Assembly: GCF_011059185.1 (NCBI RefSeq)
Contig: NZ_JAALFE010000004.1
Coordinates: 186,001-250,000, forward strand
DNA: 64,000 nucleotides
From: Paragemmobacter kunshanensis
GTDB taxonomy: Bacteria; Pseudomonadota; Alphaproteobacteria; Rhodobacterales; Rhodobacteraceae
Direction: 5' to 3'
Under the pieces are notes generated by a model. The model ran no database searches. It had not been told where the DNA came from and saw only the letters and a list, made by a program, of their open reading frames with translations. The stretch's first letter is position 1. Each line of letters opens with the position of its first letter. The position numbers and the translations under genes are program-made. This document shows, in pieces, positions 1 through 8,406 of the stretch.

Positions 1-48
1 GTCCAGCGTGATCGCGCGCCCATCGGGCAGTTTCCATGTCGCCTGCAT
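1..48 (-). CDS. Start of a gene running off the window, probable 2Fe-2S ferredoxin
   Basis: Only the first 16 codons are visible, reading MQATWKLPDGRAITLD. The ATG lies 10 bases after the stop of the glutamine-synthetase-like gene on the same strand, so it is most likely the third gene of the P450 operon. The short beta-hairpin pattern (hydrophobic strand, L-P-D-G turn, second strand) is typical of the N-terminus of plant/vertebrate-type 2Fe-2S ferredoxins, which commonly serve P450s as electron donors. The identification is an inference from 16 residues plus context; the cysteine ligands lie outside the window. Confidence 0.4.
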   Translation of the reverse strand, partial: MQATWKLPDGRAITLD

Positions 49-58
49 GACAGCCCCC

Positions 59-1351
59 TCAGACATACCAGATGTAATAGTCGCGCAGCGCCGCCCCTTC
101 GAGGCCCGCCGTCTTGTCCACCTCGATCCGCTTCATGAAGATGTGGTGTTCGGCGATCTCTGGCCCCAGGGCTGCGCAGAGCGCGGTATCTGCCTCAAGA
201 TCATCCATCGCCTCGGCCAGCGAAGCCGCGACGCCAAAGCCTGCATCAATGCGGTCAAAGCAATCTCCCGCCTCGGCCTCTGGCAGGGGATAGGCGTTCT
301 CCATCCCCAGACGCGCCGCCTGCAACAGGGCGGCCAGCGCGGTGTAGGGGTTGCAGGAGGCATCGGCCATACGGTGTTCCAGCCGGGTCTTCGCCCCGCC
401 CTCTTCCGACACGCGCACGGTGACGCCACGGTGATCGCCGCCCCAGTTGCACCAATAGCCGGACATCGAGGCCGGTTGCAGGCGCAGATAGGATCCGACC
501 GTGGGCGCCAGGATACCCGCCAACCCCTTGTGATGCCGCATCCACCCCGCCACGCAGCCCCGCGCCAGATCGTTCATGTGATCCGGGCCGCCCTTCGGCC
601 CGGTCGCCAAGGCGTTCTTGCCAGCCGCATCCGCGAAAGAGAGGTTGAAATGCAACCCCGATCCGCCCTTTTCCAGAATGGGTTTGGGCAGGAAGGTCAG
701 AAGGATCCCATGTTCCAGCGCCACTTCGCGCGCCATCTGCCGGAACAGGACCATCTCGTCGACAGCCTTCACCGCCTCGTCATAGGCCAGTGTGAATTCA
801 TATTGCGGGGTGTCGTATTCGGCGGTGATCAGTTCAAGCCGGAACCCCGCCTCTTCGGCCCGATGCCAGATCGCATCGGTGAATCCGGCCGGATCGGCAA
901 AGGGGCCGGTGCCATAGACGATGCCGCCCGGCGCATGCAGGGGCGACAGGCCGCCATCTTCGCCAATCTCGAAGGCGAAGGCCTCAAGCTCGATCCCCAC
1001 CTTCGGGGTCAGGCCATGCCGTCCCCAATCCGCCACCGCACGCTTCAGCGCGCCGCGCGGGCAAAGCGGCAGCGGCGCGCCGTCGCTGTCATACAGATCG
1101 CCCGTCACCACCCTTGTGCCCGGCTCCCATCCATCGCGGATTTCGGTGCCGTCCCAGCGGAACTCCATGTCGGGGATGCCTTCGCGGCATTTCGTATGGG
1201 GCGCATCAAGGATCAGGTCCTTGTCCCAATGCACGCTGAAGGTCGGCCGTGCCAGCCGGGTGCCATCGGATTTCATCTTCGACGCGGGCAGATACTTGCC
1301 GCGCATCAGGCTGAGATGGTCGCAGAACATGGCCCTGAGGCGGTCCGCCAT
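59..1351 (-). CDS. Glutamine synthetase family protein (gamma-glutamyl amide ligase-like)
   Basis: A 430-residue member of the glutamine synthetase superfamily, which joins glutamate to ammonia or an amine using ATP. Visible hallmarks are the metal-binding ELEAF at about residues 121-125, a second acidic cluster around E185, the GSGLHFNLS version of the GNGLHxHxS signature at 230-238, and the R-x-E-HR segment near 324 followed by NPYTALAALL. The protein is somewhat shorter than housekeeping GlnA (about 470) and lacks the adenylylation-loop NLYDLP-type sequence. With a P450 upstream (32-base gap) and a probable ferredoxin downstream, it more likely gamma-glutamylates an amine (PuuA/IpuC-like) than assimilates ammonia. 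The substrate cannot be read from the sequence. Confidence 0.88.
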   Translation of the reverse strand: MADRLRAMFCDHLSLMRGKYLPASKMKSDGTRLARPTFSVHWDKDLILDAPHTKCREGIPDMEFRWDGTEIRDGWEPGTRVVTGDLYDSDGAPLPLCPRGALKRAVADWGRHGLTPKVGIELEAFAFEIGEDGGLSPLHAPGGIVYGTGPFADPAGFTDAIWHRAEEAGFRLELITAEYDTPQYEFTLAYDEAVKAVDEMVLFRQMAREVALEHGILLTFLPKPILEKGGSGLHFNLSFADAAGKNALATGPKGGPDHMNDLARGCVAGWMRHHKGLAGILAPTVGSYLRLQPASMSGYWCNWGGDHRGVTVRVSEEGGAKTRLEHRMADASCNPYTALAALLQAARLGMENAYPLPEAEAGDCFDRIDAGFGVAASLAEAMDDLEADTALCAALGPEIAEHHIFMKRIEVDKTAGLEGAALRDYYIWYV

Positions 1352-1383
1352 GATGTTACTCCCTGTTCACTGTTTTTCTTGGT

Positions 1384-2643
1384 TCATTTCAATGTCACGC
1401 GGACAGGCAGCGATTTCAGCCCGGCCACGAAGTTGGATCGCAGGAATTTCTGTTCTCCCGCAGGTTCGATCGACTTGATCCGCTTGGCGAGTTCCTGAAA
1501 CAGCACCCGCACCTCCAGCCGCGCCAGCCACATGCCCAGGCACAGATGCGGCCCGCCCTGCCCAAAGGCCAGGTGGCGGTTGGGCGTGCGCGCCAGATCC
1601 ACGCGGAAGGGTTGATCGAAGGCCGCCTCGTCGCGATTGGCCGAGGCATACCAGTAAAGCACCTTGTCGCCCGCCCTGATCTGCTTTCCATGCATCTCGA
1701 AATCGCGCGTCGCTGTCCGGCGGAAATAGGATGTGGGCGACGCCCAGCGGATGATCTCGTCTGCCATGGTGTCATCCACCGCCCCGCTCTGGATCTGCGC
1801 CAGAAGTTCGGGCTGATGCGCCAGCGCCTGTATGCCCGCCGCGATGGAATAGCGCGTGGTGTCATTGCCCGCCGCCACGATCAGGCAGAAGAAGTTGCGA
1901 AACTCGTTCTCCGGCAGGACAGATCCATCGGGACCGGGTTGCAGGATCAGGTGCAACACCCCCGACGTATCCCCCGCCGCGGTTTTCCGCTGCATCAGAT
2001 CGCGCGCATAGACGAACAGTTCCGCCCCCGCGGGCGAGTTGAAGGGCATCATCCGGAACTCATCCGTCGTCAGCTTGTCCAGCACGTGATCGGTGAAATC
2101 CGGGTCGGTATTGGCGATCAGCGCATCGCCCTTTTCCACCAGCCACGGCAGGTCTTCATCCGGCAGGCCGACGATCCGGCCCAGCATCCGCATCGGCAAT
2201 TCGCGGGCAATCTCCTTGGTTGCATCGAAGGTGCCCTTGGCAAGCGCAGAGTCGAGGATATCAACGCAAAGATCGCGGATCGCCTCTTCAAACCCCGCCA
2301 CCACAGGTTTCGAGAATGCCTTCGCAACCTTGACCCGCGTCATCATGTGTTCGGGCGGATCGGTCTCCTGGAATGTGCGGCGGGCGAGGTATTCCTCATA
2401 GCTCTGATCCTCCATCCTTATGCCGCGGGCCGAGGAAAGAAGGTCGGGCTTGCCGTTCAGCGCATGGATATCGGCATGCCGGGTGACAGACCAGAAGGGC
2501 AGGCCCTGATCCCATTCCGTCCAGTGCATCGGATCATCCCGGCGCAGGCGGGCAAAGGTGTTGTGCGGCGCACCGGTCAGAAAGGTGTCATGGCTGGTCA
2601 GATCGGCATGGCCATCATCGGTGGGTGTCCAGACCGTCATCAT
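1384..2643 (-). CDS. Cytochrome P450
   Basis: A soluble bacterial class I cytochrome P450 of 419 residues. The I-helix oxygen-activation motif AAGNDTTR lies at about 257-264, the K-helix ExxR at 296-299 (EIIR), and the heme-thiolate loop FGQGGPHLCLG at 360-370 with Cys368 as the iron ligand. There is no N-terminal membrane anchor. The start is ATG-ATG with AAGGAG just upstream, so the second ATG at 2640 is equally possible. It is the promoter-proximal gene of a minus-strand operon with the glutamine-synthetase-like gene and probable ferredoxin, and it diverges from the amidotransferase at 2712. The family and motifs are clear; the substrate is unknown, an amine or an alkylated acid being plausible from the neighbours. 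Confidence 0.95.
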   Translation of the reverse strand: MMTVWTPTDDGHADLTSHDTFLTGAPHNTFARLRRDDPMHWTEWDQGLPFWSVTRHADIHALNGKPDLLSSARGIRMEDQSYEEYLARRTFQETDPPEHMMTRVKVAKAFSKPVVAGFEEAIRDLCVDILDSALAKGTFDATKEIARELPMRMLGRIVGLPDEDLPWLVEKGDALIANTDPDFTDHVLDKLTTDEFRMMPFNSPAGAELFVYARDLMQRKTAAGDTSGVLHLILQPGPDGSVLPENEFRNFFCLIVAAGNDTTRYSIAAGIQALAHQPELLAQIQSGAVDDTMADEIIRWASPTSYFRRTATRDFEMHGKQIRAGDKVLYWYASANRDEAAFDQPFRVDLARTPNRHLAFGQGGPHLCLGMWLARLEVRVLFQELAKRIKSIEPAGEQKFLRSNFVAGLKSLPVRVTLK

Positions 2644-2705
2644 TGGCTCCTTGCCGCAGCTTGGTTTTTTGCATAATGATATGGCTTATAAATATGTAAA
2701 GGAAA

Positions 2706-2719
2706 ATATGCATGCATAT
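2706..2719. promoter_or_regulatory. 14-bp perfect palindrome over a start codon
   Basis: ATATGCATGCATAT is a perfect self-complementary 14-mer that contains the ATG (2712) of the downstream amidotransferase. It sits in the AT-rich 68-bp divergent region shared with the P450 gene, downstream of the AAAGGA ribosome binding site at 2698-2703. It could be an operator for a local regulator such as the GntR protein at 3425-4093, or simply chance in an AT-rich stretch. Confidence 0.35.
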
Positions 2720-3428
2720 CGGGCTGCTCGTGACGAATACGGACGACACCGCCTTCGCCGCGCGCCACCCGCGGGATGCGGCGAAGTTCACAGCGCTGAT
2801 CCATGCTGCACGTCCCGGCTGGCAGGTCACGCCCTTTGATCTTCCGAAAGGGGAATTCCCCGTTTCCCCGCAGGAATTCGATGGCCTTCTGATCGGGGGC
2901 AGCCCGGCCTCCGTGCTGGATGACGCAGGCTGGATCACCCGGTTGATGGACCTGATCCGCACAGCCCATACCGCGGGAATTCCGATCGTGGGGGCCTGTT
3001 TCGGGCATCAGGCCGTGGCACAGGCCCTTGGTGGCCGCGTGGGGCCGAATCCCGGCCCCTTCATCCTTGGCGCGGCCGAAACCCGCATCACGGCCCCTGC
3101 GCCCTGGATGGCGGATCCCGCAACGATCCGCCTGGCTGCCGCCCATGGCGAGCAGGTGCTGGAACTTCCCCCGGATGCCGAGATCATCGGTCAGTCCGAA
3201 GGCTGCCCTGTGGCGGCCTATCGCATCGGAACCCGGGTCTTCGCCACCCAGTACCACCCCGAGATGACCCCCGGCTTCATCGCAGCCCTGGTCGAGGAAT
3301 TCGCCCCGAAATTCCCCCCCGCCGTTGGCGCGGCCGCGCGCCAGTCGCTGCGGGCGGGCATCGAAGGCCCGCGCTTCGCCGAATGGATCGCCCGTTTCTT
3401 CGAACAGGCCGCCCCCGGCGCGGCCTAG
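2712..3428 (+). CDS. Class I glutamine amidotransferase-like protein
   Basis: A 238-residue stand-alone GATase1 domain. The nucleophile elbow GACFGHQ places the catalytic cysteine at residue 96, and the YHPEM motif at 181-185 supplies the His182/Glu184 partners, so the triad is intact. Such free-standing domains resemble GMP synthase-type amidotransferases, and some members hydrolyse gamma-glutamyl compounds instead of feeding ammonia to a partner. Beside a glutamine-synthetase-like ligase it could remove a gamma-glutamyl group (a PuuD-like role), though that is inference. The start is supported by AAAGGA eight bases upstream. Its TAG stop overlaps the stop of the convergent gntR gene within CTAG at 3425-3428. 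Confidence 0.85.
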   Translation: MHIGLLVTNTDDTAFAARHPRDAAKFTALIHAARPGWQVTPFDLPKGEFPVSPQEFDGLLIGGSPASVLDDAGWITRLMDLIRTAHTAGIPIVGACFGHQAVAQALGGRVGPNPGPFILGAAETRITAPAPWMADPATIRLAAAHGEQVLELPPDAEIIGQSEGCPVAAYRIGTRVFATQYHPEMTPGFIAALVEEFAPKFPPAVGAAARQSLRAGIEGPRFAEWIARFFEQAAPGAA

Positions 3429-4093
3429 GACAGGGCGGCGATCAGGTCCATCGCGGTGACCTGGTCGAACTGCACATGCTGCTGCATCGCAGACTCCGCC
3501 CCAAGGGAATCGCGGTCGGTGATCAGCCGCGCGATGGCGCGGTGTTCGGCCGCTGATCGTGGGATCGCCCCGGCAAAGCGATAGCGCGCCCGGTAATAGG
3601 CCAGCAGCCTGCGTGCATTGGTCTTGAGCGATTCCAGCAATACCCCGTTGCCCGAGGCAATCGCCACGCATTCATGGAATCGCAGGTTGTGCTGGTAATA
3701 ACCATCCGGATCGGCATCAGGATTGGCGGCGGCATGCGCCTCGCAGGCGCGGACCGCCGCTTCCAGATCGGCTGCCCCCTGCCGCGACAGGCGCCGCGCA
3801 GCAAGGCCCGCCGCCTGCCCCTCCAGCTTGGCATGCACTTCCAGAATGGCCAGGAACTCCTCCAGCGTCGGCCGGAAGATCGTCGCGCCCTTGCGTGGCA
3901 AACGCCGGACAAGACCCAGCGCCTCCAGATAGAGGATGGCCTCACGGACAGGGGTGCGCGAAACGCCATAGCTTTCCGCAAGCTCCGCCTCGTCCAGCAG
4001 ATCACCGGGATTGAGCTGCCCAAGGTCGATCCGCGCCAGCACATGCTGGACAAGCGTCGGGATCTGGGGGCCGGGAAAGGGGATGCTGGTCAT
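3425..4093 (-). CDS. GntR family transcriptional regulator with FCD domain
   Basis: A 222-residue regulator. The N-terminal winged helix (about residues 10-78) contains the GntR core ELAESYGVSRTPVREAI followed by LEALGLVRRLPRKGA. The C-terminal helical region (about 90-215) fits the FCD effector-binding domain, which often senses carboxylates or amino acids through a metal site; the spaced histidines around HNLRFHECVA fit this. It lies 63 bases downstream of the metallo-hydrolase gene on the same strand, so it may be read with the transaminase operon or from its own promoter. Likely targets are that operon or the P450/amidotransferase divergent region. Confidence 0.92.
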   Translation of the reverse strand: MTSIPFPGPQIPTLVQHVLARIDLGQLNPGDLLDEAELAESYGVSRTPVREAILYLEALGLVRRLPRKGATIFRPTLEEFLAILEVHAKLEGQAAGLAARRLSRQGAADLEAAVRACEAHAAANPDADPDGYYQHNLRFHECVAIASGNGVLLESLKTNARRLLAYYRARYRFAGAIPRSAAEHRAIARLITDRDSLGAESAMQQHVQFDQVTAMDLIAALS

Positions 4094-4156
4094 GGTCCTG
4101 CCGCGTCACGGATGGGCGCGACCCTGCCATGCGGGGGCGGCCTTGTCACCCCCGGC

Positions 4157-5023
4157 CTACCCAAGCAGAGGCAGGTCGATCCGCAGCCCGTCCCGCCCGA
4201 CATGCAAGGGCCCCTGCCAATGCGGGGCGCAGGCACACTGCCAGTCGGTCACGCCGAAATCGGGATCGTCGGACGGGATCAGATGATGCAGCGCCAGCGC
4301 CCCGACACCTGCCTCCGCGGCCACCCTTGCCGCATCTTCGGCCAGGGTATGCGCCCGCAGCCAATGCGCCATCAGCCGGTCATCCCCATTGCCGATGCGG
4401 CGCTGCAGGGCCTCCAGCCCCTCGGCCAGCATCGCCTCATGGATCAGCAGATCCGCCCCGCGCGCGAAATCGGCCAGCGCGGGATTATGCGCCGTATCCC
4501 CCGAAAAGACGACATGCCGCCCCGCCCCCCGAAAGGACAGCGACCAGCTTTCCCTCAGCGGTGGATGGATCGAAGGCATGGCGACGGCTGTGATACCGCC
4601 TTCGATGATCGCCTCGCCATCCCGGATCACATGACAGGACACCAGATCGCGCAGATCGGGCCGTCCCTCATCCTCGATCCTTGTGTCGATGTCTTCCCGC
4701 ATCGAAAGGAAGAACCCCTCGAAATAGGCAGCCAGCCCCGATGGCCCCCAGATGCGGACCGGGGTTTTCAATCCGGCAGTCCAGGCCGTGTGCAGCAAGG
4801 GGCCGAGTTCCAGATAGTGGTCCGAATGCAGATGGGTGATGAATACGGTGCGGATATCCTTCAGCGCCATGCCCTGATCGCAAAGGCCACGCGTCACACC
4901 AAGGCCTGCATCGACAACGATGCGCTGCCCGCCAAGCGACAGCAGCGATGACGTGGGCATCGGCGATCCGCTGCGGATGGCAGGGCCGCCCTTGGTGCCA
5001 AGCAGCGCGACGAAATCAGTCAT
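4157..5023 (-). CDS. Metallo-beta-lactamase fold hydrolase
   Basis: A 288-residue MBL-fold protein. The metal-binding signature HLHSDH lies at about residues 64-69, a later SGDTAHN supplies the bridging aspartate, and LHHLIPSDD near the C-terminus supplies the last histidine. The arrangement is closest to the RNase Z / arylsulfatase-like branch of general hydrolases. The ATG at 5023 was chosen because AGGAAG stands five bases before it; an in-frame GTG at 5038 would overlap the previous stop. It is third in the run transaminase, HDAC-like amidohydrolase, MBL hydrolase. A hydrolytic step on an ester, lactone or amide in the same pathway is likely, but the substrate is unknown. Confidence 0.88.
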   Translation of the reverse strand: MTDFVALLGTKGGPAIRSGSPMPTSSLLSLGGQRIVVDAGLGVTRGLCDQGMALKDIRTVFITHLHSDHYLELGPLLHTAWTAGLKTPVRIWGPSGLAAYFEGFFLSMREDIDTRIEDEGRPDLRDLVSCHVIRDGEAIIEGGITAVAMPSIHPPLRESWSLSFRGAGRHVVFSGDTAHNPALADFARGADLLIHEAMLAEGLEALQRRIGNGDDRLMAHWLRAHTLAEDAARVAAEAGVGALALHHLIPSDDPDFGVTDWQCACAPHWQGPLHVGRDGLRIDLPLLG

Positions 5024-5034
5024 CGGGTCTTCCT

Positions 5035-6141
5035 TCACAGGCCGAAAGCATCTGCCATGGCGGCAAGCCTCCGGGATTCCAGCGCGTCGAATTCCGGTGG
5101 CGGTTGCTGGGCCTGCAGGAGATCCAGCAGCGGATCGACCACCGCCGTCTGCTGCCCCGAAAGGGTTTCCATGATCGCATGCCCGCAGAAGGGCACCATC
5201 ACCTCGGAATAGCCACCCTCATGCACCAGAACCAGCCGTCCGGCGCAAAGCGCATCGGCGGCCTGCATCAGCCGCGCGGTCATCGCACGATAGGTGCCGG
5301 AATGCGCCATCATCCGCGCCAAAGGGTCCAGCCCATTGGCATCCAGCCCCGAGGCCACGACGATCAGATCCGGGCGGAACCGTTCCAGCGCGGGCAGGAT
5401 GATCCGGTCCATCGCGGCGAGATAGCTTTCATGTCCACCCCCCGGCAGCAGGGGAATGTTGATGTTCGCACCCTCTCCCGCGCCCGCCCCGCGTTCCGCT
5501 GTCGACCCCAGATGCACCGGATAGCAGGCATTCTGATGGACCGAGATCGTCAGGACATCGGGCCGCTCCCAATAGATCGCCTGCGTCCCGTTGCCGTGAT
5601 GCACGTCCCAGTCGACGACGGCCACCTTGCCCAGCCCATGCCGTGCCTTCATCTCTTCGATCGCGACGGGGATATTGGCCATCAGGCAGAACCCCATGGA
5701 ATGATCGGGCATGCAGTGATGCCCCGGCGGGCGCGACAAGGAATAGGCATTGCGCCAGGCCCCGGTCAGCACGCGGTCCATCGCGTGCATGGCCAGCCCG
5801 GCAGACAGCGCGGCGATGTCATAGCCGCCATGGCCAAAAGGCGATTCCTCGCCCAGGATTCCCCCATCCGCATCCGAAAGCCGCTTGAATTCGGTCAGGT
5901 AGCCGACCGGATGGATCCGGCGCAGCGCCTCATCGGTCGCGGCTTCCCCGCTCTCCACCGTCAGCTTGCGCCACAGACCCGACACCTCCAGCAGGTTCTT
6001 GAACCGGCGCTTGGTTTCCGGGTTCTCGGCCGCACCGCCCCCGGCAGGCGGCTGGATCCAGCCGCCGGGCCGCAGGAACAGCGCGGCCTCGCCCGTGGAA
6101 TGCCAAAGCGTGCGTTCGTCGAAGCAGAAACCCGTCGTCAT
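5035..6141 (-). CDS. Class II histone deacetylase-like / acetylpolyamine amidohydrolase family protein
   Basis: A 368-residue zinc amidohydrolase of the arginase/deacetylase superfamily. Visible motifs are RPPGHH at about 137-142 (tandem histidines), DWDVHHGNG at 177-185 carrying the Asp and His zinc ligands, GGGH at 234-237, and ASGLDAN at 263-269 with the third ligand Asp267. Bacterial members deacetylate acetylpolyamines or other N-acyl amines rather than histones. It is separated by one base from the class III transaminase stop-start junction and by 11 bases from the MBL gene. This suggests deacylation of an N-acylated amine or amino acid whose free amine is then transaminated. Confidence 0.92.
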   Translation of the reverse strand: MTTGFCFDERTLWHSTGEAALFLRPGGWIQPPAGGGAAENPETKRRFKNLLEVSGLWRKLTVESGEAATDEALRRIHPVGYLTEFKRLSDADGGILGEESPFGHGGYDIAALSAGLAMHAMDRVLTGAWRNAYSLSRPPGHHCMPDHSMGFCLMANIPVAIEEMKARHGLGKVAVVDWDVHHGNGTQAIYWERPDVLTISVHQNACYPVHLGSTAERGAGAGEGANINIPLLPGGGHESYLAAMDRIILPALERFRPDLIVVASGLDANGLDPLARMMAHSGTYRAMTARLMQAADALCAGRLVLVHEGGYSEVMVPFCGHAIMETLSGQQTAVVDPLLDLLQAQQPPPEFDALESRRLAAMADAFGL

Positions 6142-6142
6142 G

Positions 6143-7495
6143 TCAAAGCGCCCTGAACCCGGCGTCCAGCGCCGAAAGGATCACCTCGACATCCGCCGCC
6201 GTCAGGACAAGGGGCGGCGACAGGATGATGTTCGGCCCCGAAACCCGCACCATCGCTCCCGCGCGATAGGCCGCTTCCTGCACGCGGGCGGGGATCGCCT
6301 TGTCGGGCGCGGCCTTGGTGGCACGGTCGGCCACCAGTTCGATGGCCGTCATCAGGCCGTGGCCGCCGCGCACGTCGCCGATGATGTCGTGCCGCGCCAT
6401 CAACTCCTGCACACCCCGGAAAAGCTGCGTCCCGCGCGCGGCCGCGTTCTCGACCACGTTCAGCCGCTTCGTTTCCGCCAGACAGGCCAGCGCCGCCGCC
6501 GCGCCGACAGGGTGGCCGGAATAGGTATAGCCGTGCCCGATGGCCGCCTTGCCGCTGGCATCGCCCTCGAAGACCTCTGCGACAGGTTCGGCGATCATCA
6601 CGGCGCCGAAGGGGAAATAGCCATTGGTGATGGCCTTCGCCGTGCAGGCGAAATCGGGCTTCACGCCCCACAACCGGCTCCCCGTCCATGCCCCCGTGCG
6701 GCCGAAGGCGGTAATCACCTCATCCGCGATCAGCAGGATGCCATGCTTGCGGCAGATCGCCTCCACCCTCGGCATGAAACTTTCATGCGGCGGGATCACG
6801 CCGCCTGCGCCAAGGATCGGCTCCATGATGAAGGCGGCAATGGTGCCCGCCCCCTGAAAGGCGATCTCATCCTCCAGCGCGGCAAGGCACAATTGGGCCA
6901 GCCGCGCGGGATCGGTCTCGTTGAACGGATTGCGATAGGTATAGGGGGCGGGGATGTGGTGGCAGCCCGGCAGAAGCGGCTCATAGGCCGTGCGGAAATT
7001 GGCATTCCCGTTGACCGATGCCCCCCCTGTATGGGTGCCGTGATAGCCCTTCTTCAGCGACAGGTATTTCACCCGCCCGCCCTCGCCCCGGATCTTGTGA
7101 TACTGCCGCGCCAGCCGCAGCGCGGTTTCCACCGAATCCGACCCGCCCGAGGTGAAGAAGGCCCGCGTCAGGCCATCCGGTTCAAAGAAGGCGCGCAACT
7201 CTTCGGCCAGTTCGATGACGCAATCGTTCGAGGTGCCCCGGAAGATCGAATAATAGGGCAACCGGTCAAGCTGCGCGGCAATCGCCGCCTTCACCGGCTG
7301 GCAGGAATAGCCCAGATTGACGTTCCACAGCCCCCCCACACCATCGACCACCTCATGCCCGTCGATATCGGTGATCCGCACGCCCTGCCCACCGGTCACG
7401 ATGGTGGGGGCGTTCTTCAGGCTGTCGGCCGGGGCCGTCATGGGATGCCACAGGCTGCGGGCGTTGTTCGCCTTCAGGAAGTTCTCGTCCTTCAT
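6143..7495 (-). CDS. Class III PLP-dependent aminotransferase (omega-aminotransferase type)
   Basis: A 450-residue class III aminotransferase. The cofactor aspartate lies in IADEVITAFGRTG (D258) and the Schiff-base lysine in the segment CTAKAITNGYFPFG (K287). The N-terminal SLWHPMT and the GYHGTHTGG region are typical of omega-amino acid:pyruvate and taurine/polyamine aminotransferases. It would convert a primary amine to an aldehyde with pyruvate or 2-oxoglutarate as acceptor. It lies 19 bases downstream of the iclR gene and directly before the HDAC-like gene. The divergent operon supplies an aldehyde dehydrogenase that could take the product. Confidence 0.93.
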   Translation of the reverse strand: MKDENFLKANNARSLWHPMTAPADSLKNAPTIVTGGQGVRITDIDGHEVVDGVGGLWNVNLGYSCQPVKAAIAAQLDRLPYYSIFRGTSNDCVIELAEELRAFFEPDGLTRAFFTSGGSDSVETALRLARQYHKIRGEGGRVKYLSLKKGYHGTHTGGASVNGNANFRTAYEPLLPGCHHIPAPYTYRNPFNETDPARLAQLCLAALEDEIAFQGAGTIAAFIMEPILGAGGVIPPHESFMPRVEAICRKHGILLIADEVITAFGRTGAWTGSRLWGVKPDFACTAKAITNGYFPFGAVMIAEPVAEVFEGDASGKAAIGHGYTYSGHPVGAAAALACLAETKRLNVVENAAARGTQLFRGVQELMARHDIIGDVRGGHGLMTAIELVADRATKAAPDKAIPARVQEAAYRAGAMVRVSGPNIILSPPLVLTAADVEVILSALDAGFRAL

Positions 7496-7514
7496 GGCTC
7501 TCTCCTTCGGATGT

Positions 7515-8300
7515 TCAGGTCAGGCGCTGCCACAGCGCGGTGATGCCGGGCGGAACCTGTCCGCCCCAGAGTGTCGCGATTTCCGTTGCCGCCGCCGTGA
7601 CTTCGCGGCGGATGACGGCATGCAGGTCCGGCGACATCCGGCTGACCGGCACCGCCACGCCCAGCGCGCCCACCACCGCATCCCCCCGCGCGAAAAGCGG
7701 CACGGCAAGGCTTTGGGCATCGGACTCGAACGTTCCCGCCGTTTCGGCACAGCCCAGGGCACGCACCTCTGCAAGCCGGGCGCGCAGGCGATCGGGATCC
7801 GTCTCCGTAGCTGCCGTCAGGCGCGGCAGGGGGCGGCCAAGCAATGCCTCGCGCTGATCTTCGGGCAGGAAGGCCAGCACTGCCTGCCCGGATGAGGTGG
7901 CATGCCAGGGCAGGATGTCGGCATCCTCCATCATCACCTTGGTCGCATGGGCGGGCGAATAGGCAAAGGCGATGGTCACCAGCCTGTCGCCCTCGCGCAG
8001 CGAAAGATGCGCCGTCTCGCCCGTCGCCCGCGCCAGCGCCTGCAGCACCGGCATCGCCGCATCGCGGGTCGGCACCGCCGTTTCGCGCAGGGCGGCAAGG
8101 CGCAGCACCGCCGGGCCAAGCCGGTATTCCCGCGCCGCGCCGACTTGCTCCACCAACCCGCGCGATTCCATTTCGGTCAGCAGGCGATGGCAGGTCGCCT
8201 TGTTCAGGCCCGACAGACGCGCAATCTCGGACAGGCCCACCTGCGCCCTCTGGCGGGTGAAAAGATCAAGCAGATCAAGGGCTTTTCCGACCGTCCCCAT
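7515..8300 (-). CDS. IclR family transcriptional regulator
   Basis: A 261-residue IclR-type regulator. The N-terminal winged helix starts immediately with GTVGKALDLLDLF and contains GLSEIARLSGLNKATCHRLL. The C-terminal effector domain spans roughly residues 85-255. ATG 8300 was preferred over ATG 8351 because a GGGGGAGG stretch lies upstream and because family members begin at this point; the longer form adds only a basic 17-residue leader. It is the first gene of the minus-strand catabolic run and faces the tctC operon across a 143-bp divergent region with strong inverted repeats, so it probably controls both directions in response to the transported compound. Confidence 0.92.
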   Translation of the reverse strand: MGTVGKALDLLDLFTRQRAQVGLSEIARLSGLNKATCHRLLTEMESRGLVEQVGAAREYRLGPAVLRLAALRETAVPTRDAAMPVLQALARATGETAHLSLREGDRLVTIAFAYSPAHATKVMMEDADILPWHATSSGQAVLAFLPEDQREALLGRPLPRLTAATETDPDRLRARLAEVRALGCAETAGTFESDAQSLAVPLFARGDAVVGALGVAVPVSRMSPDLHAVIRREVTAAATEIATLWGGQVPPGITALWQRLT

Positions 8301-8361
8301 GGGCTTTCGCCGCCTCCCCCTGCCGCCCCGCAAAAGCGGAATGCGCGCCATTGCATTTTTG

Positions 8362-8388
8362 TTGACAGATTGCCGCTTGGCCTGTCAA
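8362..8388. promoter_or_regulatory. Inverted repeat with divergent -35-like arms
   Basis: TTGACAG at 8362-8368 is repeated inverted as CTGTCAA at 8382-8388. Each arm contains a perfect sigma-70 -35 hexamer TTGACA, one on each strand. This suits two divergent promoters, one for iclR (minus) and one for tctC (plus). No convincing -10 box could be assigned at the expected spacing on either strand. Confidence 0.45.
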
Positions 8389-8406
8389 TCTATTTTTCAA
8401 ACCAAC

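Noticed and set aside
8-1498. A 496-codon plus-strand frame opposite the glutamine-synthetase-like gene
   Set aside because: It has no motifs and is fully antisense to two genes with diagnostic signatures.
4157-5038. GTG start at 5038 for the MBL hydrolase
   Set aside because: ATG 5023 has AGGAAG at ideal spacing, and the longer form would overlap the preceding stop codon.
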